Shown piece after piece: positions 37,930 through 46,623 of a DNA stretch of 64,000 nucleotides. How positions within the stretch are numbered: the first letter of the stretch is position 1; each line of letters begins with the position of its first letter. This DNA comes from Brevibacterium casei CIP 102111 (lineage in GTDB: Bacteria; Actinomycetota; Actinomycetes; Actinomycetales; Brevibacteriaceae). The notes under the pieces are model-generated. The model ran no database searches and had not been told where the DNA came from. It worked only from the letters and a program-made list of their open reading frames with translations. The position numbers were made by a program, and so were the translations under genes. The stretch covers positions 310,001 to 374,000 of the forward strand of contig NZ_FXZC01000002.1 in the NCBI RefSeq assembly GCF_900169275.1, written 5' to 3'.

Positions 37930-38688
37930 ATGTCCAAGCTCAAGATCTCCGACCTGCACGTCAGCGTCAACACCGAGGCCGGCCAGAAGCCGATCCTCAA
38001 CGGCATCAACCTCGAGATCGACTCGAACCAGACCCACGCGATCATGGGCCCCAACGGCTCGGGCAAGTCGACCCTCGCCTACTCCCTCGCCGGTCACCCG
38101 AAATACGAGGTCACCTCCGGATCCGTCACCCTCGACGGTGAGGACGTCCTCGACATGACCGTCGACGAGCGGGCGAAGGCCGGTCTCTTCCTCGCCATGC
38201 AGTACCCCGTCGAGGTCCCCGGCGTCACCGTGACGAACTTCCTCCGCTCGGCCAAGACGGCCATCGACGGCGAAGCGCCGAAGCTGCGGAACTGGACGAA
38301 GGACCTCAAGTCGGCGATGGAGCAGCTGCGCGTCGACCCCGAGTTCGCGACCCGCAACGTCAACGAGGGCTTCTCCGGCGGTGAGAAGAAGCGCCACGAG
38401 ATCCTCCAGATGGAGATGCTCAAGCCGAAGTTCGCCGTCCTCGACGAGACCGACTCCGGCCTCGACGTCGATGCCCTGCGCATCGTCTCCGAAGGCGTCA
38501 ACCGGGTGCGCGAGACCACCGACGTCGGCGTGCTCCTCATCACGCACTACACGCGCATCCTCCGCTACATCAAGCCCGACTTCGTCCACGTCATCGTCAA
38601 GGGCAAGGTCGCCGAGGAGGGCGGACCGGAACTGGCCGAGCGCCTCGAGAACGAAGGCTACGACCGCTTCCTCTCCGCCGCGGTCTGA
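37930..38688 (+). CDS. sufC: Fe-S assembly ATPase SufC
   Basis: ABC-type ATPase of the SufBCD complex; not a transporter subunit. It has 252 residues, with Walker A GPNGSGKST near 39, FLAMQYPVEVPGVTV after the Q-loop, signature GFSGGEKKRHEI near 143, Walker B FAVLDETDSGLD (the D-E-T-D form unique to SufC) near 163, and H-loop ITHYTRILRYI. AAAAGGA lies upstream of the ATG. It overlaps sufS by one base (TGATG). Confidence 0.97.
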   Translation: MSKLKISDLHVSVNTEAGQKPILNGINLEIDSNQTHAIMGPNGSGKSTLAYSLAGHPKYEVTSGSVTLDGEDVLDMTVDERAKAGLFLAMQYPVEVPGVTVTNFLRSAKTAIDGEAPKLRNWTKDLKSAMEQLRVDPEFATRNVNEGFSGGEKKRHEILQMEMLKPKFAVLDETDSGLDVDALRIVSEGVNRVRETTDVGVLLITHYTRILRYIKPDFVHVIVKGKVAEEGGPELAERLENEGYDRFLSAAV

Positions 38689-39965
38689 TGTTCTCCCGGC
38701 TGCGCGGTGACTTCCCGATCCTCGAGACGAGGGTCGGGGAGTCACCACTGACCTACCTCGACTCCGGGGCGACCTCACAGAAGCCCGAATGCGTCATCGA
38801 CACATTCACGGAGTACTTCACGCAGCGCAACGCCGCCGTCCACCGGGGCGCGCATTCGCTGGCCGTCATGGCCACCGACGCGTTCGAGAACGGGCGCGCG
38901 GCCGTGGCCGGGCTCGTCGGGGGTGACCCGGACCAGGTCGTGTGGACGAAGAACGCCACCGAGGCACTCAACATCGTCGCACTCGGCATGGACCGGGCGA
39001 GCCACGGCTTCGGCGGCGAGGCCGCCAGCCGTTTCTCCCTTGGCGAGGGCGACTCGATCGTCGTCACCGAGATGGAGCACCACGCGAACCTCGTGCCGTG
39101 GCAGCAGCTCGCCGAGGCCACCGGCGCGCAGCTGCGGTGGATCCCGGTGACCGACGCCGGAGAGCTCGACCTGGCCGACCTCGAGACGATCGTCGATGAG
39201 ACGACGAAGGTGCTCGCGTTCACGCATGTCTCCAACGTCCTCGGCACGATCAACCCCATCGACCGGCTCGTCGCCCGTGCCCGCGAGGTCGGTGCGTACG
39301 TCGTCCTCGACGCGTGCCAGTCCGTGCCGCACATGCCCGTCGACTTCGCTGCTCTCGACGTCGACTTCGCGGCGTTCTCCGCCCACAAGGCGCTCGGGCC
39401 CACCGGTCTCGGCGTCCTCTGGGGGAAGTCGGAGCTCCTCGACGCGCTGCCGCCCGTGCTCACCGGCGGGTCGATGATCACGACGGTGACGATGGACTCA
39501 GCCGAGTTCATGTCCGCCCCCCAGCGCTTCGAGGCCGGCACCCAGCCGGTCGCCGAGGTCGCGGCCTTCGCCACGGCCATCGGCTACCTCGCCGAGGTGG
39601 GCCTCGACAAGGTTCTCGACCATGAGCGGGAGCTCGGTCGCCGCCTCCTCGAGGGGATCCGGGAGATCCCCGGGATCCGCATCCTCGGCGATGCCGAGGA
39701 GCGGATCGGGACGGTGGCCTTCGACGTCGACGGCGTCCACGCCCACGACGTCGGACAGTACCTCGACTCCAAGGGTGTGGCCGTGCGGGTGGGACACCAC
39801 TGCGCGCAGCCGCTCCACCGGCGCTTCGGGGTGACCGCCTCGACGCGGGCGAGCACGTACCTGTACAACAACACCGACGACGTCGACCGCTTCCTCACGG
39901 CCCTGGCCGAGGTGCGCCCGTTCTTCGGGCTCACGGAGGAGAGCGCGGGAAGGCAGGCGTCATGA
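38688..39965 (+). CDS. sufS: Cysteine desulfurase SufS (group II)
   Basis: A PLP enzyme that takes sulfur from cysteine as a persulfide and hands it to SufU. It has 425 residues. The PLP lysine is in FSAHKALGPTGLGVLWGK near 235, the substrate-binding TEMEHHANLVPW near 125, and the catalytic cysteine in VRVGHHCAQPLHRRF near 373. The fold is aminotransferase class V. It starts on the last base of the sufC stop (TGATG) and overlaps sufU by ATGA. Confidence 0.96.
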   Translation: MFSRLRGDFPILETRVGESPLTYLDSGATSQKPECVIDTFTEYFTQRNAAVHRGAHSLAVMATDAFENGRAAVAGLVGGDPDQVVWTKNATEALNIVALGMDRASHGFGGEAASRFSLGEGDSIVVTEMEHHANLVPWQQLAEATGAQLRWIPVTDAGELDLADLETIVDETTKVLAFTHVSNVLGTINPIDRLVARAREVGAYVVLDACQSVPHMPVDFAALDVDFAAFSAHKALGPTGLGVLWGKSELLDALPPVLTGGSMITTVTMDSAEFMSAPQRFEAGTQPVAEVAAFATAIGYLAEVGLDKVLDHERELGRRLLEGIREIPGIRILGDAEERIGTVAFDVDGVHAHDVGQYLDSKGVAVRVGHHCAQPLHRRFGVTASTRASTYLYNNTDDVDRFLTALAEVRPFFGLTEESAGRQAS

Positions 39966-40465
39966 CTACGCAGATGGAGCAGCTCTACCAGCAGGTCATC
40001 CTCGACCATTCGCGCTCGCGCATCGGCAACTCGGCCCTGCTCGGGGACTCGGCGACCGGACCCCATGGGTACTCCCACCAGGTCAACCCCACGTGCGGGG
40101 ACGAGATCGAGCTCGAAGCGGAGCTGGGCACCGACGGCACCGTGAGCGTGCGCTGGATGGGCGACGGGTGTTCGATCTCGATGGCCTCGGCGTCCGTGCT
40201 CACCGAGCTCGCCGCCTCGGCGACGATTCCCGAACTGCTCGAGATCGAAGCCGCTTTCCACGAGCTCATGCACTCCCGCGGAACCGGGGAGGCCGACGAG
40301 GAAATACTCGGCGACGCCGCAGCGTTCCAGGGAGTGTCGAAGTTCCCGGCGCGGATCAAGTGCGCCCTCCTGGCATGGATGGCGTTCAAGGACGCGCTCG
40401 GCCAGGCGCAGGCCGGGACAGATGCGACAGCTGACAGCGCTTCAGCAGACAACGAGGAGAAGTGA
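39962..40465 (+). CDS. sufU: SufU sulfur-transfer protein
   Basis: Zinc-dependent sulfurtransferase that accepts persulfide sulfur from SufS. It has 167 residues. The three conserved cysteines (NPTCGDE, GDGCSIS, RIKCALLAW) and Asp in CGDE form the zinc site known for the Bacillus protein; IscU-type scaffolds lack the long insertion seen here between the second and third cysteine. The C-terminal 25 residues are acidic and Ala-rich. ATGA overlap with sufS. Confidence 0.94.
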   Translation: MTTQMEQLYQQVILDHSRSRIGNSALLGDSATGPHGYSHQVNPTCGDEIELEAELGTDGTVSVRWMGDGCSISMASASVLTELAASATIPELLEIEAAFHELMHSRGTGEADEEILGDAAAFQGVSKFPARIKCALLAWMAFKDALGQAQAGTDATADSASADNEEK

Positions 40466-40800
40466 TGCCCGAAGTCATAGACGCACCGCAGAACGCCAGC
40501 GTCGAGGAGGTCCGCGAAGCGATGATGGACGTCGTCGACCCCGAGCTCGGCGTCAACATCGTCGACCTCGGACTCGTCTACGGACTCACCGTCGAGGACG
40601 ACGGCACCGCCGTCATCGAGATGACGCTCACCTCGGCGGCGTGCCCGCTCACCGACGTCATCGAGGACCAGACCGCCCAGTGCCTCGACGGGATCGTGCC
40701 CGCCTACCGCATCAACTGGGTGTGGATGCCGCCATGGGGTCCGGAGAAGATCACCGAGGACGGCCGCGAGCAGATGCGGGCGCTCGGCTTCAACATCTGA
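40465..40800 (+). CDS. sufT: SufT/MIP18-family (DUF59) Fe-S maturation protein
   Basis: A 111-residue DUF59 protein, with VVDPELGVNIVDLGLVYG and the conserved TSAACPLTDVI containing the family cysteine. Relatives are involved in late Fe-S maturation; in actinobacteria the gene ends the suf operon. ATG 40465 is preferred because GGAG lies 5 nt upstream; the frame also contains a GTG at 40462. It overlaps the sufU stop. Confidence 0.9.
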   Translation: MPEVIDAPQNASVEEVREAMMDVVDPELGVNIVDLGLVYGLTVEDDGTAVIEMTLTSAACPLTDVIEDQTAQCLDGIVPAYRINWVWMPPWGPEKITEDGREQMRALGFNI

Positions 40801-40805
40801 GGACG

Positions 40806-40821
40806 CGTCCCCGCGGGGACG
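40806..40821. repeat. 16-bp palindrome CGTCCCCGCGGGGACG, intergenic copy
   Basis: A perfect copy 6 bases after the sufT stop and before the suf terminator hairpin. TCTGAG occurs on both sides (40796-40801 and 40822-40827). See the other copies at 41459, 53789, 57377, 58428, 59732 and 59762. Confidence 0.85.
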
Positions 40822-40832
40822 TCTGAGACCAC

Positions 40833-40873
40833 CGCCGAGGTGGGACCCCGGAACCGGGCGTCCCACCTCGGCG
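40833..40873 (+). terminator. Hairpin terminator of the suf operon
   Basis: A perfect 14-bp stem (CGCCGAGGTGGGAC with its inverse) whose 13-nt loop can pair further (CCCGG/CCGGG). There is no T tract. It lies 33 bases after sufT. Confidence 0.75.
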
Positions 40874-41003
40874 ATGTGCGTGTGGGGGAGCGCACGAGCG
40901 GTCCTGTCTGCGCGCACGGAGCGGACATGAAAGAATGGTCCGGGTCCGCCGACCGGCGGGACCGAGACTCTGCTGCCCGGGCTCAGACATCGAGGAGAAC
41001 TCT

Positions 41004-41672
41004 GTGACGATCATCGCTGCCGCCGACGGCTCCGCCCTCGGCAACCCCGGACCGGCCGGGTGGGCGTGGTACATCGACGACGAGAGCTGGCGGGCAGGCG
41101 GATGGAAGAACGCGACGAACAACCGCGGTGAGCTCATGGCCGTCCTCGACCTCCTCGACGCGACCGCGGACACCGGTGAGGACCTCAAGGTCTTCTGCGA
41201 CTCCCAGTACGTCATCAACGCGCTGACGAAGTGGATGCCCGGCTGGAAGCGCAAGGGCTGGAAGAAGGCCGACGGCAGGGAGGTCCTCAACCGCGACCTC
41301 CTCGAATCCCTCGACGCGGCGCTGACCGGCCGCGAGGTCGAGTTCGAATGGGTCAAAGGCCACAGCAACCATGCGATGAACGAAGCCGCCGACGATCGCG
41401 CGCGGGCCGCTGCGACCGCGTTCCAGAGAGGCACCCCGGTCCCGGAAGGCCCGGGATACGTCCCCGCGGGGACGCCGGTGAGCGTCGGTGCCGAGGACGC
41501 CGCTGGCGCCGAGGAGGCTGCCTCGGGTGCCACCGCCGAGGCGACGACCGTCGTCTCCACCCGCGTGCCCGCCCACGTCGCCGACGCCCTCGTCTCCCGG
41601 GCCCGGGCCCGTGGCATCCACCCACAGGAATACCTGGCCGAGCTCATCGGCCGCAGTTTGGAGAGCGAATGA
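41004..41672 (+). CDS. rnhA: Ribonuclease HI with C-terminal ribbon-helix-helix-like domain
   Basis: Cleaves RNA in RNA-DNA hybrids. Of 222 residues, 1-140 form the RNase HI domain with its acidic active site: DGSALGNPGPAGWAW, the Glu in NRGELMAVL, the Asp in FCDSQYVINAL, and the Asp after NEAADDRA. A Pro/Ala/Glu-rich linker (about 142-182) contains VPAGT, encoded by a copy of the palindrome. The last 40 residues (VSTRVPAHVADALVSRARAR, then GIHPQEYLAELIGRSL) look like a CopG-type ribbon-helix-helix. The GTG is preceded by GAGGAGA. ATGA overlap with the ABC-F gene. Confidence 0.9.
   Translation: MTIIAAADGSALGNPGPAGWAWYIDDESWRAGGWKNATNNRGELMAVLDLLDATADTGEDLKVFCDSQYVINALTKWMPGWKRKGWKKADGREVLNRDLLESLDAALTGREVEFEWVKGHSNHAMNEAADDRARAAATAFQRGTPVPEGPGYVPAGTPVSVGAEDAAGAEEAASGATAEATTVVSTRVPAHVADALVSRARARGIHPQEYLAELIGRSLESE
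41459..41474. repeat. 16-bp palindrome, copy inside rnhA
   Basis: A perfect copy of CGTCCCCGCGGGGACG in the linker region of the RNase HI gene, read in the frame that gives VPAGT. Confidence 0.85.
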
Positions 41673-43267
41673 TCCAGGCCTCCGGCCTCGAGGTCGCCGT
41701 CGGCGCCCGCACCCTCATGTCCGATGTCTCCTTCCGCGTCGACAAGGGCGATCGGGTGGGACTCGTCGGACGCAACGGCGCAGGGAAGACGACCCTGACG
41801 AAGGTGATCATGGGCGGTCACCCCGCCAATGCCGGATCCGTCTCGGTCTCCGGCACCGTCGGGTACCTGCCCCAGGATCCCCGCAGCGGCGACCTGCAGG
41901 CCACGGCCAAGGAGCGCATCCTCGGGGCCCGCGACCTCGACGTCCTCGTCAAGCGGCTGCGGAAGGCCGAGAGGCAGATGGCCTCGCCCGATGCGGATGT
42001 CGCCGCGAAGGCGATCGACCGCTACCCGCGCATCGAAGCCGAGTTCGTCGCCGCCGGCGGTTATGCCGCCGAATCCGAGGCCTATGCGATCGCCGCGAAC
42101 CTCGGCCTCGACGAGGACCTCGTCAACCAGGAGATCGGGACGCTCTCCGGCGGTCAGCGCAGGCGGGTCGAACTCGCCCGGATCCTCTTCTCCGCCCCGG
42201 ACACGATGATCCTCGACGAGCCGACGAACCACCTCGACGCGGAATCCGTGCTCTGGCTGCGCGACTACCTCAAGGCGTACTCGGGCGGACTCATCGTCAT
42301 CAGCCACGACCTCGACCTCATCGACGAAGTCGTCAACAAGGTCTTCTTCCTCGATGCGATGCGACAGACCATCGACATCTACTCGATGGGCTACCGCCTC
42401 TACCTCAAGCAGCGGGAGGACGACGAGCGGCGCCGGCGGCGGGAGCGCGCGAACGCCGAGAAGAAGGCCGCAGCGCTCACCGCCCAGGCGAACAAGATGA
42501 TGGCCAAGGCGACGAAGACCGTCGCCGCCCAGCAGATGGTCAAACGCGCCGAGCGGATGCTCGCGGGCCTCGAGGACGAACGCAGCGCCGAGAAGGTCGC
42601 GAACCTCCGATTCCCGGCCCCCGCCGACTGCGGTCGCGTGCCGCTGACCGCCTCGGGTCTCTCCCGCAGCTACGGGTCAACGGAGGTCTTCACCGGCGTC
42701 GACCTCGCAATCGACAAGGGCTCACGCGTGGTCATCCTCGGCTTCAACGGTGCCGGCAAGACGACGCTGCTGCGTCTCCTCGCCGGTCTCGACGAACCCG
42801 ACTCGGGTGAGGTCGTCCCCGGTCACGGACTCAAGCTCGGCTATTACGCGCAGGAGCACGAGACCCTCGACCTCGAACTCAGCGTGCTCGAGAACATGCG
42901 CCGGAACTCCCCGCACCTCGACGACACCGCGGTGCGCAACGTCCTCGGCTCGTTCCTCTTCTCCGGTGACGACGTCCACAAACCGGCCGGGGTCCTCTCC
43001 GGCGGGGAGAAGACGCGCCTGGCACTCGCCACGCTCGTCGTCTCGAGTGCCAACGTCCTCCTCCTCGACGAGCCTACGAACAACCTCGATCCGGCATCGC
43101 GTGAGGAGATCCTCTCCGCGATCCGCCGGTACGAGGGGGCGATCATCCTCGTCACCCACGATGAGGGAGCGGTCGCGGCCCTCGACCCGGACCGGGTCCT
43201 CCTCCTGCCCGACGGCGACGAGGACCTGTGGAACGACAGCTACCTCGACCTCGTCACCCTCACCTGA
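41669..43267 (+). CDS. ABC-F family ATPase (Uup/EttA-like)
   Basis: A soluble protein with two ABC modules and no membrane segment, 532 residues. Walker A GRNGAGKTT near 30 and GFNGAGKTT near 355; signatures LSGGQRRRVELA and LSGGEKTRLALA; Walker B ILDEPTNHLD and LLDEPTNNLD. The charged linker (REDDERRRRRERANAEKKAA) is the ABC-F interdomain region that reaches the ribosome. The family rescues or regulates stalled ribosomes; some members give antibiotic resistance, but this one is most like the housekeeping group. Coupled to rnhA. Confidence 0.93.
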   Translation: MIQASGLEVAVGARTLMSDVSFRVDKGDRVGLVGRNGAGKTTLTKVIMGGHPANAGSVSVSGTVGYLPQDPRSGDLQATAKERILGARDLDVLVKRLRKAERQMASPDADVAAKAIDRYPRIEAEFVAAGGYAAESEAYAIAANLGLDEDLVNQEIGTLSGGQRRRVELARILFSAPDTMILDEPTNHLDAESVLWLRDYLKAYSGGLIVISHDLDLIDEVVNKVFFLDAMRQTIDIYSMGYRLYLKQREDDERRRRRERANAEKKAAALTAQANKMMAKATKTVAAQQMVKRAERMLAGLEDERSAEKVANLRFPAPADCGRVPLTASGLSRSYGSTEVFTGVDLAIDKGSRVVILGFNGAGKTTLLRLLAGLDEPDSGEVVPGHGLKLGYYAQEHETLDLELSVLENMRRNSPHLDDTAVRNVLGSFLFSGDDVHKPAGVLSGGEKTRLALATLVVSSANVLLLDEPTNNLDPASREEILSAIRRYEGAIILVTHDEGAVAALDPDRVLLLPDGDEDLWNDSYLDLVTLT

Positions 43268-43307
43268 GCGATCTCACGGGCTGAGCCGGCTCACCGGCTG
43301 CGCGGTC

Positions 43308-44198
43308 TCACCGGCTGCGGAAGCGCTCCTCGAGCAGTTCGTCCTCGTCGGCTTCGTCGCGTCCGCGCGCACTCGGGGTGACGAAGCGGCCGCGACCGTA
43401 TCGTGACCCGGGCTGGGTCATCTTCGCGCCCGCATCGAGGGCGGCCTTGTCGACGACGACGTACTCGGCCTCCCCGGCATCCGTGCCGAGCGCCTCAGCG
43501 GTCGCCCGGCGCTCACGCCTGGCCGAGATCGACACGGCGATGATGATCATGATCCCGAACGCGAACCACTGGAGCATGTAGGAGAGGTGGTTGCCGGGGT
43601 TGACGTCGGGTTCGGGCAGGGGAGTGAGCCCCGCGGTCGCGTCGACGTCGGCCTCCTCGGCGTAGACGTTGGCATACGCGTCGTCCATGCCGGGGATCCG
43701 GGCGGGATCGATCGCCTTGATCATCCCGGCGGGGTTGGTGTCCTCGGATCCGTCCTGGGCGATCTTGAGCCGAGCGGTGATCGTCTGCTCGCCGCTCGGG
43801 GCCTCGGGGACGGACTCGGCCTCGGGCACCCACCCGCGCACGACGGCGATCGTCTCCCCGCTGGTGAGCCGGAAGGGAACGACGACGTAGAAGCCGACCT
43901 TGTCGTTCACCGTCCGGTTGCGGGCGAGCACGGTGTCCGCGGTGAGGTACTGCCCGGTGAGGCTGACCGGACGCCATTCGTCGTCGGCATCGAGAGTCGC
44001 CGAGGTGGTCGGCAGGATCGCTCCGATGTCGACCGGGGCCGCGGAGTAGTTCGCATTGATCGTGTCGATCTCATGCTGGCGTTCGGCGCGGCGGTCCTTC
44101 TGCCAGAGTGCGAGGAACACGCAGGCGACGACGACGACGATCGTCATCGCGATGTACTTGAGCCAGCGGCTGCTGAGCAGGAACGAATAGCGGGACAT
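43308..44198 (-). CDS. SURF1-family cytochrome oxidase assembly protein
   Basis: A 296-residue protein with one membrane helix near each end (about 15-32 and 210-230) and a periplasmic domain between, the SURF1 design. Conserved motifs are ALWQKDRRAERQ after the first helix, RPVSLTGQY, TVNDKVGFYVVVPFRL, VRGWVP and NHLSYMLQWFAFG before the second. SURF1 helps insert heme a into oxidase subunit I, fitting ctaA/ctaB in this window. The cytoplasmic tail of 60 residues is extra and charged. It overlaps the small gene upstream by TGATG. Confidence 0.92.
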   Translation of the reverse strand: MSRYSFLLSSRWLKYIAMTIVVVVACVFLALWQKDRRAERQHEIDTINANYSAAPVDIGAILPTTSATLDADDEWRPVSLTGQYLTADTVLARNRTVNDKVGFYVVVPFRLTSGETIAVVRGWVPEAESVPEAPSGEQTITARLKIAQDGSEDTNPAGMIKAIDPARIPGMDDAYANVYAEEADVDATAGLTPLPEPDVNPGNHLSYMLQWFAFGIMIIIAVSISARRERRATAEALGTDAGEAEYVVVDKAALDAGAKMTQPGSRYGRGRFVTPSARGRDEADEDELLEERFRSR

Positions 44199-44410
44199 CA
44201 GCCGGCGCCCTCCGGGATCTCGTCGATGGTCACGTCGGTGCGGTAGAAACCGCGCAGGGTGAGGAACTCACGCAGATGGTCGAGGTGCTCGTCGCATGCG
44301 AGCCAGACCTTCCGCCGCTCGGGCGTGTGCAGGCTCGGATTGTTCCACAGGATCGCCCGTGCGGCATCGGCTCGGCAGCCTTTGGCCGAGCATCGCAGTG
44401 CTTCCGTCAT
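44198..44410 (-). CDS. Small zinc-finger-like protein upstream of SURF1
   Basis: A 70-residue conserved-looking protein with CSAKGC near residue 7 and CDEHLDH near 39: two Cys plus Cys/His that could hold zinc. No name was recognised. In many actinobacteria a short Cys protein precedes SURF1. The start ATG (44410) overlaps the stop of the DUF3099 gene, so DUF3099, this gene and SURF1 form one operon. Function unknown. Confidence 0.8.
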   Translation of the reverse strand: MTEALRCSAKGCRADAARAILWNNPSLHTPERRKVWLACDEHLDHLREFLTLRGFYRTDVTIDEIPEGAG

Positions 44411-44973
44411 CGGCGCCCACCTGTGGCGTCGCCGGATCCTGGCCTCTCGTCGCGTCCGCGCCCGTCGCCGGTGTCGCGCGCGTCGTCGAGGTCGCCCTCG
44501 TCGACGACCTCGCCGGCGATGTCGGCGGTGAAGAGGTGCTCGCGCCCGTCGTCGCCGCGGAAGGGCTGCGACGCCGCTGGACCCGCCTCAGCGTCCCCGG
44601 CCGCCGTCGCACCGTCGACGACGGTCTCGCCGTCGATGACGGTCGTCCCGTCCTCGCTGATCGTCTCCCCGCGTCCGGGAGGCAACTGGGTGAGCGGGGC
44701 CGAGTCGATGAGCGCCGAGCGGTCGTCGCGGGTGCGCTCACGTCCGGCGTTGGCGAAGATCACAGCAGGGTAGGGCAGAAGGACCGCGCCGGCGACGAAG
44801 ATCCACATGAGCACGTGCTGCGAGGCTGCGAATGCGAAATAGGCGGCTACGAAGCAGAGGGTGCGGATCGTCATCGTGATCGAGTACTTGATGATCCGCG
44901 ACTTCATGTCGTCGTCGAGAGCAGTGTCTGCTGTCGTGATCTGCTGCGGGTGCCTGGACATAACCTTCTTCAC
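44407..44973 (-). CDS. DUF3099 membrane protein
   Basis: A 188-residue protein with two membrane helices (about 33-50 and 54-72) and a conserved cytoplasmic start (QITTADTALDDDMKSRIIKY) typical of DUF3099. The C-terminal 110 residues are acidic, Gly/Asp-rich and probably disordered. Function unknown. The frame begins with GTG 44973; an internal ATG at codon 5 is an alternative. A TATGAT on the minus strand (44991-44996) is a possible -10. Divergent from fabG. Confidence 0.8.
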   Translation of the reverse strand: MKKVMSRHPQQITTADTALDDDMKSRIIKYSITMTIRTLCFVAAYFAFAASQHVLMWIFVAGAVLLPYPAVIFANAGRERTRDDRSALIDSAPLTQLPPGRGETISEDGTTVIDGETVVDGATAAGDAEAGPAASQPFRGDDGREHLFTADIAGEVVDEGDLDDARDTGDGRGRDERPGSGDATGGRR

Positions 44974-45078
44974 TCGGGTCTACCTACAAAATCATACGCT
45001 TGCTTTGTGTGAGCATGTCGAGGTCGGACCAAACACGATAGGTTGGGTCTGTATCGTCGACCTACAGGAGAGAGTCCC

Positions 45079-45789
45079 GTGTCAGAACCCCGAGTAGTCC
45101 TCGTCACCGGAGGCAACCGCGGAATCGGCCGCACCATCGCCGAGGAGTTCCTCGCCGCCGGAGACACGGTGGCCGTGACCTCGCGCAACGGCGACGCCCC
45201 CGACGGCGCACTCGCCGTGGCCGCCGACGTCACCGACGCCGAATCCCTCGACCGCGCCTTCACCGAGGTCGAGGAGAAGCTCGGACCCGTCGAGGTCGTC
45301 GTCGCCAACGCCGGCATCACCCGGGACAACCTGCTCATGCGGATGAGCGAGGACGACTTCGACGCCGTCCTCGACACGAACCTCGCCGGGGCCTTCCGCA
45401 CCGTCAAGCGGGCGATCACGAACATGATCCGGGCGAAGAAGGGACGCATCGTCCTCATCTCCTCGGTCTCCGGCCTCTACGGAGTGCCCGGACAGTCCAA
45501 CTACTCGGCGTCGAAGGCCGGCCTCGTCGGCCTCGCCCGTTCGATCACCCGTGAGCTCGGCTCCCGCGGCATCACCGCCAACGTCGTCGCTCCCGGCTTC
45601 ATCCGCACCGACATGACCGATGAACTCGACGAGAAGCAGCGGAAGGAGTACCTGGCGACGATCCCCGCCAAGCGCTTCGCCGAAGCCGACGAGGTCGCCC
45701 GCGTCGTCCGCTGGGTCGCCTCCGACGACGCGTCCTACATCTCCGGAGCCGTCATCCCCGTCGACGGCGGCCTCGGCATGGGACACTGA
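45079..45789 (+). CDS. fabG: 3-oxoacyl-ACP reductase (MabA-like SDR)
   Basis: NADPH-dependent reduction of 3-oxoacyl-ACP in fatty acid elongation. It is a 236-residue classical SDR with VTGGNRGIG near 11, NAG (ANAGITRDNLLMRM) near 77, Ser in ISSVSGLYG near 135, YSASK near 148 and PGFIRTDM near 178. GTG 45079 has AGGAGA upstream. fabG followed by fabI is the mabA-inhA arrangement of mycobacteria. A TAGGTT box at 45039-45044 is a plausible -10. Confidence 0.95.
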   Translation: MSEPRVVLVTGGNRGIGRTIAEEFLAAGDTVAVTSRNGDAPDGALAVAADVTDAESLDRAFTEVEEKLGPVEVVVANAGITRDNLLMRMSEDDFDAVLDTNLAGAFRTVKRAITNMIRAKKGRIVLISSVSGLYGVPGQSNYSASKAGLVGLARSITRELGSRGITANVVAPGFIRTDMTDELDEKQRKEYLATIPAKRFAEADEVARVVRWVASDDASYISGAVIPVDGGLGMGH

Positions 45790-45854
45790 CAACCAACCTC
45801 CTCTGCGGCGCGACGAATCGCGTTCGCGGAGTACTGAACTGAGAAAGGACCGCA

Positions 45855-46613
45855 ATGGGAATTCTTGAGGGAAAGCGCATCCTCGTCACCGGTGTGCTCA
45901 CGGAGGCGTCGATCGCCTTCGCCGCCGCGAAGATCGCGCAGGAACAGGGAGCCGAGGTCATCCTCTCGAGCTTCGGCCGGCAGATGAAGATCACCCAGGT
46001 CATCGCCGAGCGCCTGCCCGTGACCCCGCGCGTCATCGAACTCGATGCGACGAACGAAGAGGACCTCGCGGCTCTGCCCGAGCGCCTCGAAGGCAACATC
46101 GACGGCATCGTCCACGCGATCGCCTTCGCCCCGAAGGACGCCCTCGGCGGCGTCTTCCTCGACACCCCGTGGGAGTCGGTGCAGGCGGCCATCCACGTCT
46201 CCGCCTACTCGCTCAAGGCGATCACCGTCGCTGCCCTGCCCGTGCTCAACCCGGGCGCCGGCATCGTCGGCCTCACCTTCGACGCGACGATCTCGTGGCC
46301 GGTCTACGACTGGATGGGAGTGGCCAAGGCCGCCTTCGAGTCGACCGCCCGCTACCTCGCGAAGTACGTCGGGGACAAGGGCATCCGCGTCAACCTCGTC
46401 TCCGCCGGCCCGCTCAAGACGACCGCTGCGACCTCGATCCCCGGCTTCGAGACGCTCGAGGACATGTGGGGCGATCGCGCACCGCTGGGCTGGGACCAGA
46501 AGGACACGTCGGCCGCCGGCAAGGCGATCGTCGCGCTGGTCTCCGACTGGTTCCCCGCCACGACCGGCGAGATGGTCCACGTCGACGGCGGCTTCCACTC
46601 CACCGGAGCCTGA
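45855..46613 (+). CDS. fabI: Enoyl-ACP reductase (InhA-type FabI)
   Basis: Reduces enoyl-ACP with NADH as the last step of each elongation cycle. It has 252 residues and a divergent SDR fold: GVLTEASIAFAAAK replaces the classical GxxxGxG, HAIAFAPKDALGG near 88, and the catalytic pair in YDWMGVAK (Tyr-x6-Lys) near 150. The closest pattern is mycobacterial InhA, the isoniazid/triclosan target. GAAAGGA precedes the ATG. It follows fabG in an operon; sixA starts 10 bases later. Confidence 0.95.
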   Translation: MGILEGKRILVTGVLTEASIAFAAAKIAQEQGAEVILSSFGRQMKITQVIAERLPVTPRVIELDATNEEDLAALPERLEGNIDGIVHAIAFAPKDALGGVFLDTPWESVQAAIHVSAYSLKAITVAALPVLNPGAGIVGLTFDATISWPVYDWMGVAKAAFESTARYLAKYVGDKGIRVNLVSAGPLKTTAATSIPGFETLEDMWGDRAPLGWDQKDTSAAGKAIVALVSDWFPATTGEMVHVDGGFHSTGA

Positions 46614-46623
46614 GGACCGCGCC

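Noticed and set aside
40796-40827. TCTGAG on both sides of the palindrome, like a target-site duplication
   Set aside because: Only this copy has it; the copies at 53789 and 59732 show no flanking repeat, and 57377 only a 5-base match at unequal distance.
43288-43319. Direct repeat TCACCGGCTGCG at the end of the SURF1 gene
   Set aside because: Two short copies only, GC-rich and not found elsewhere; probably a local slip duplication without function.
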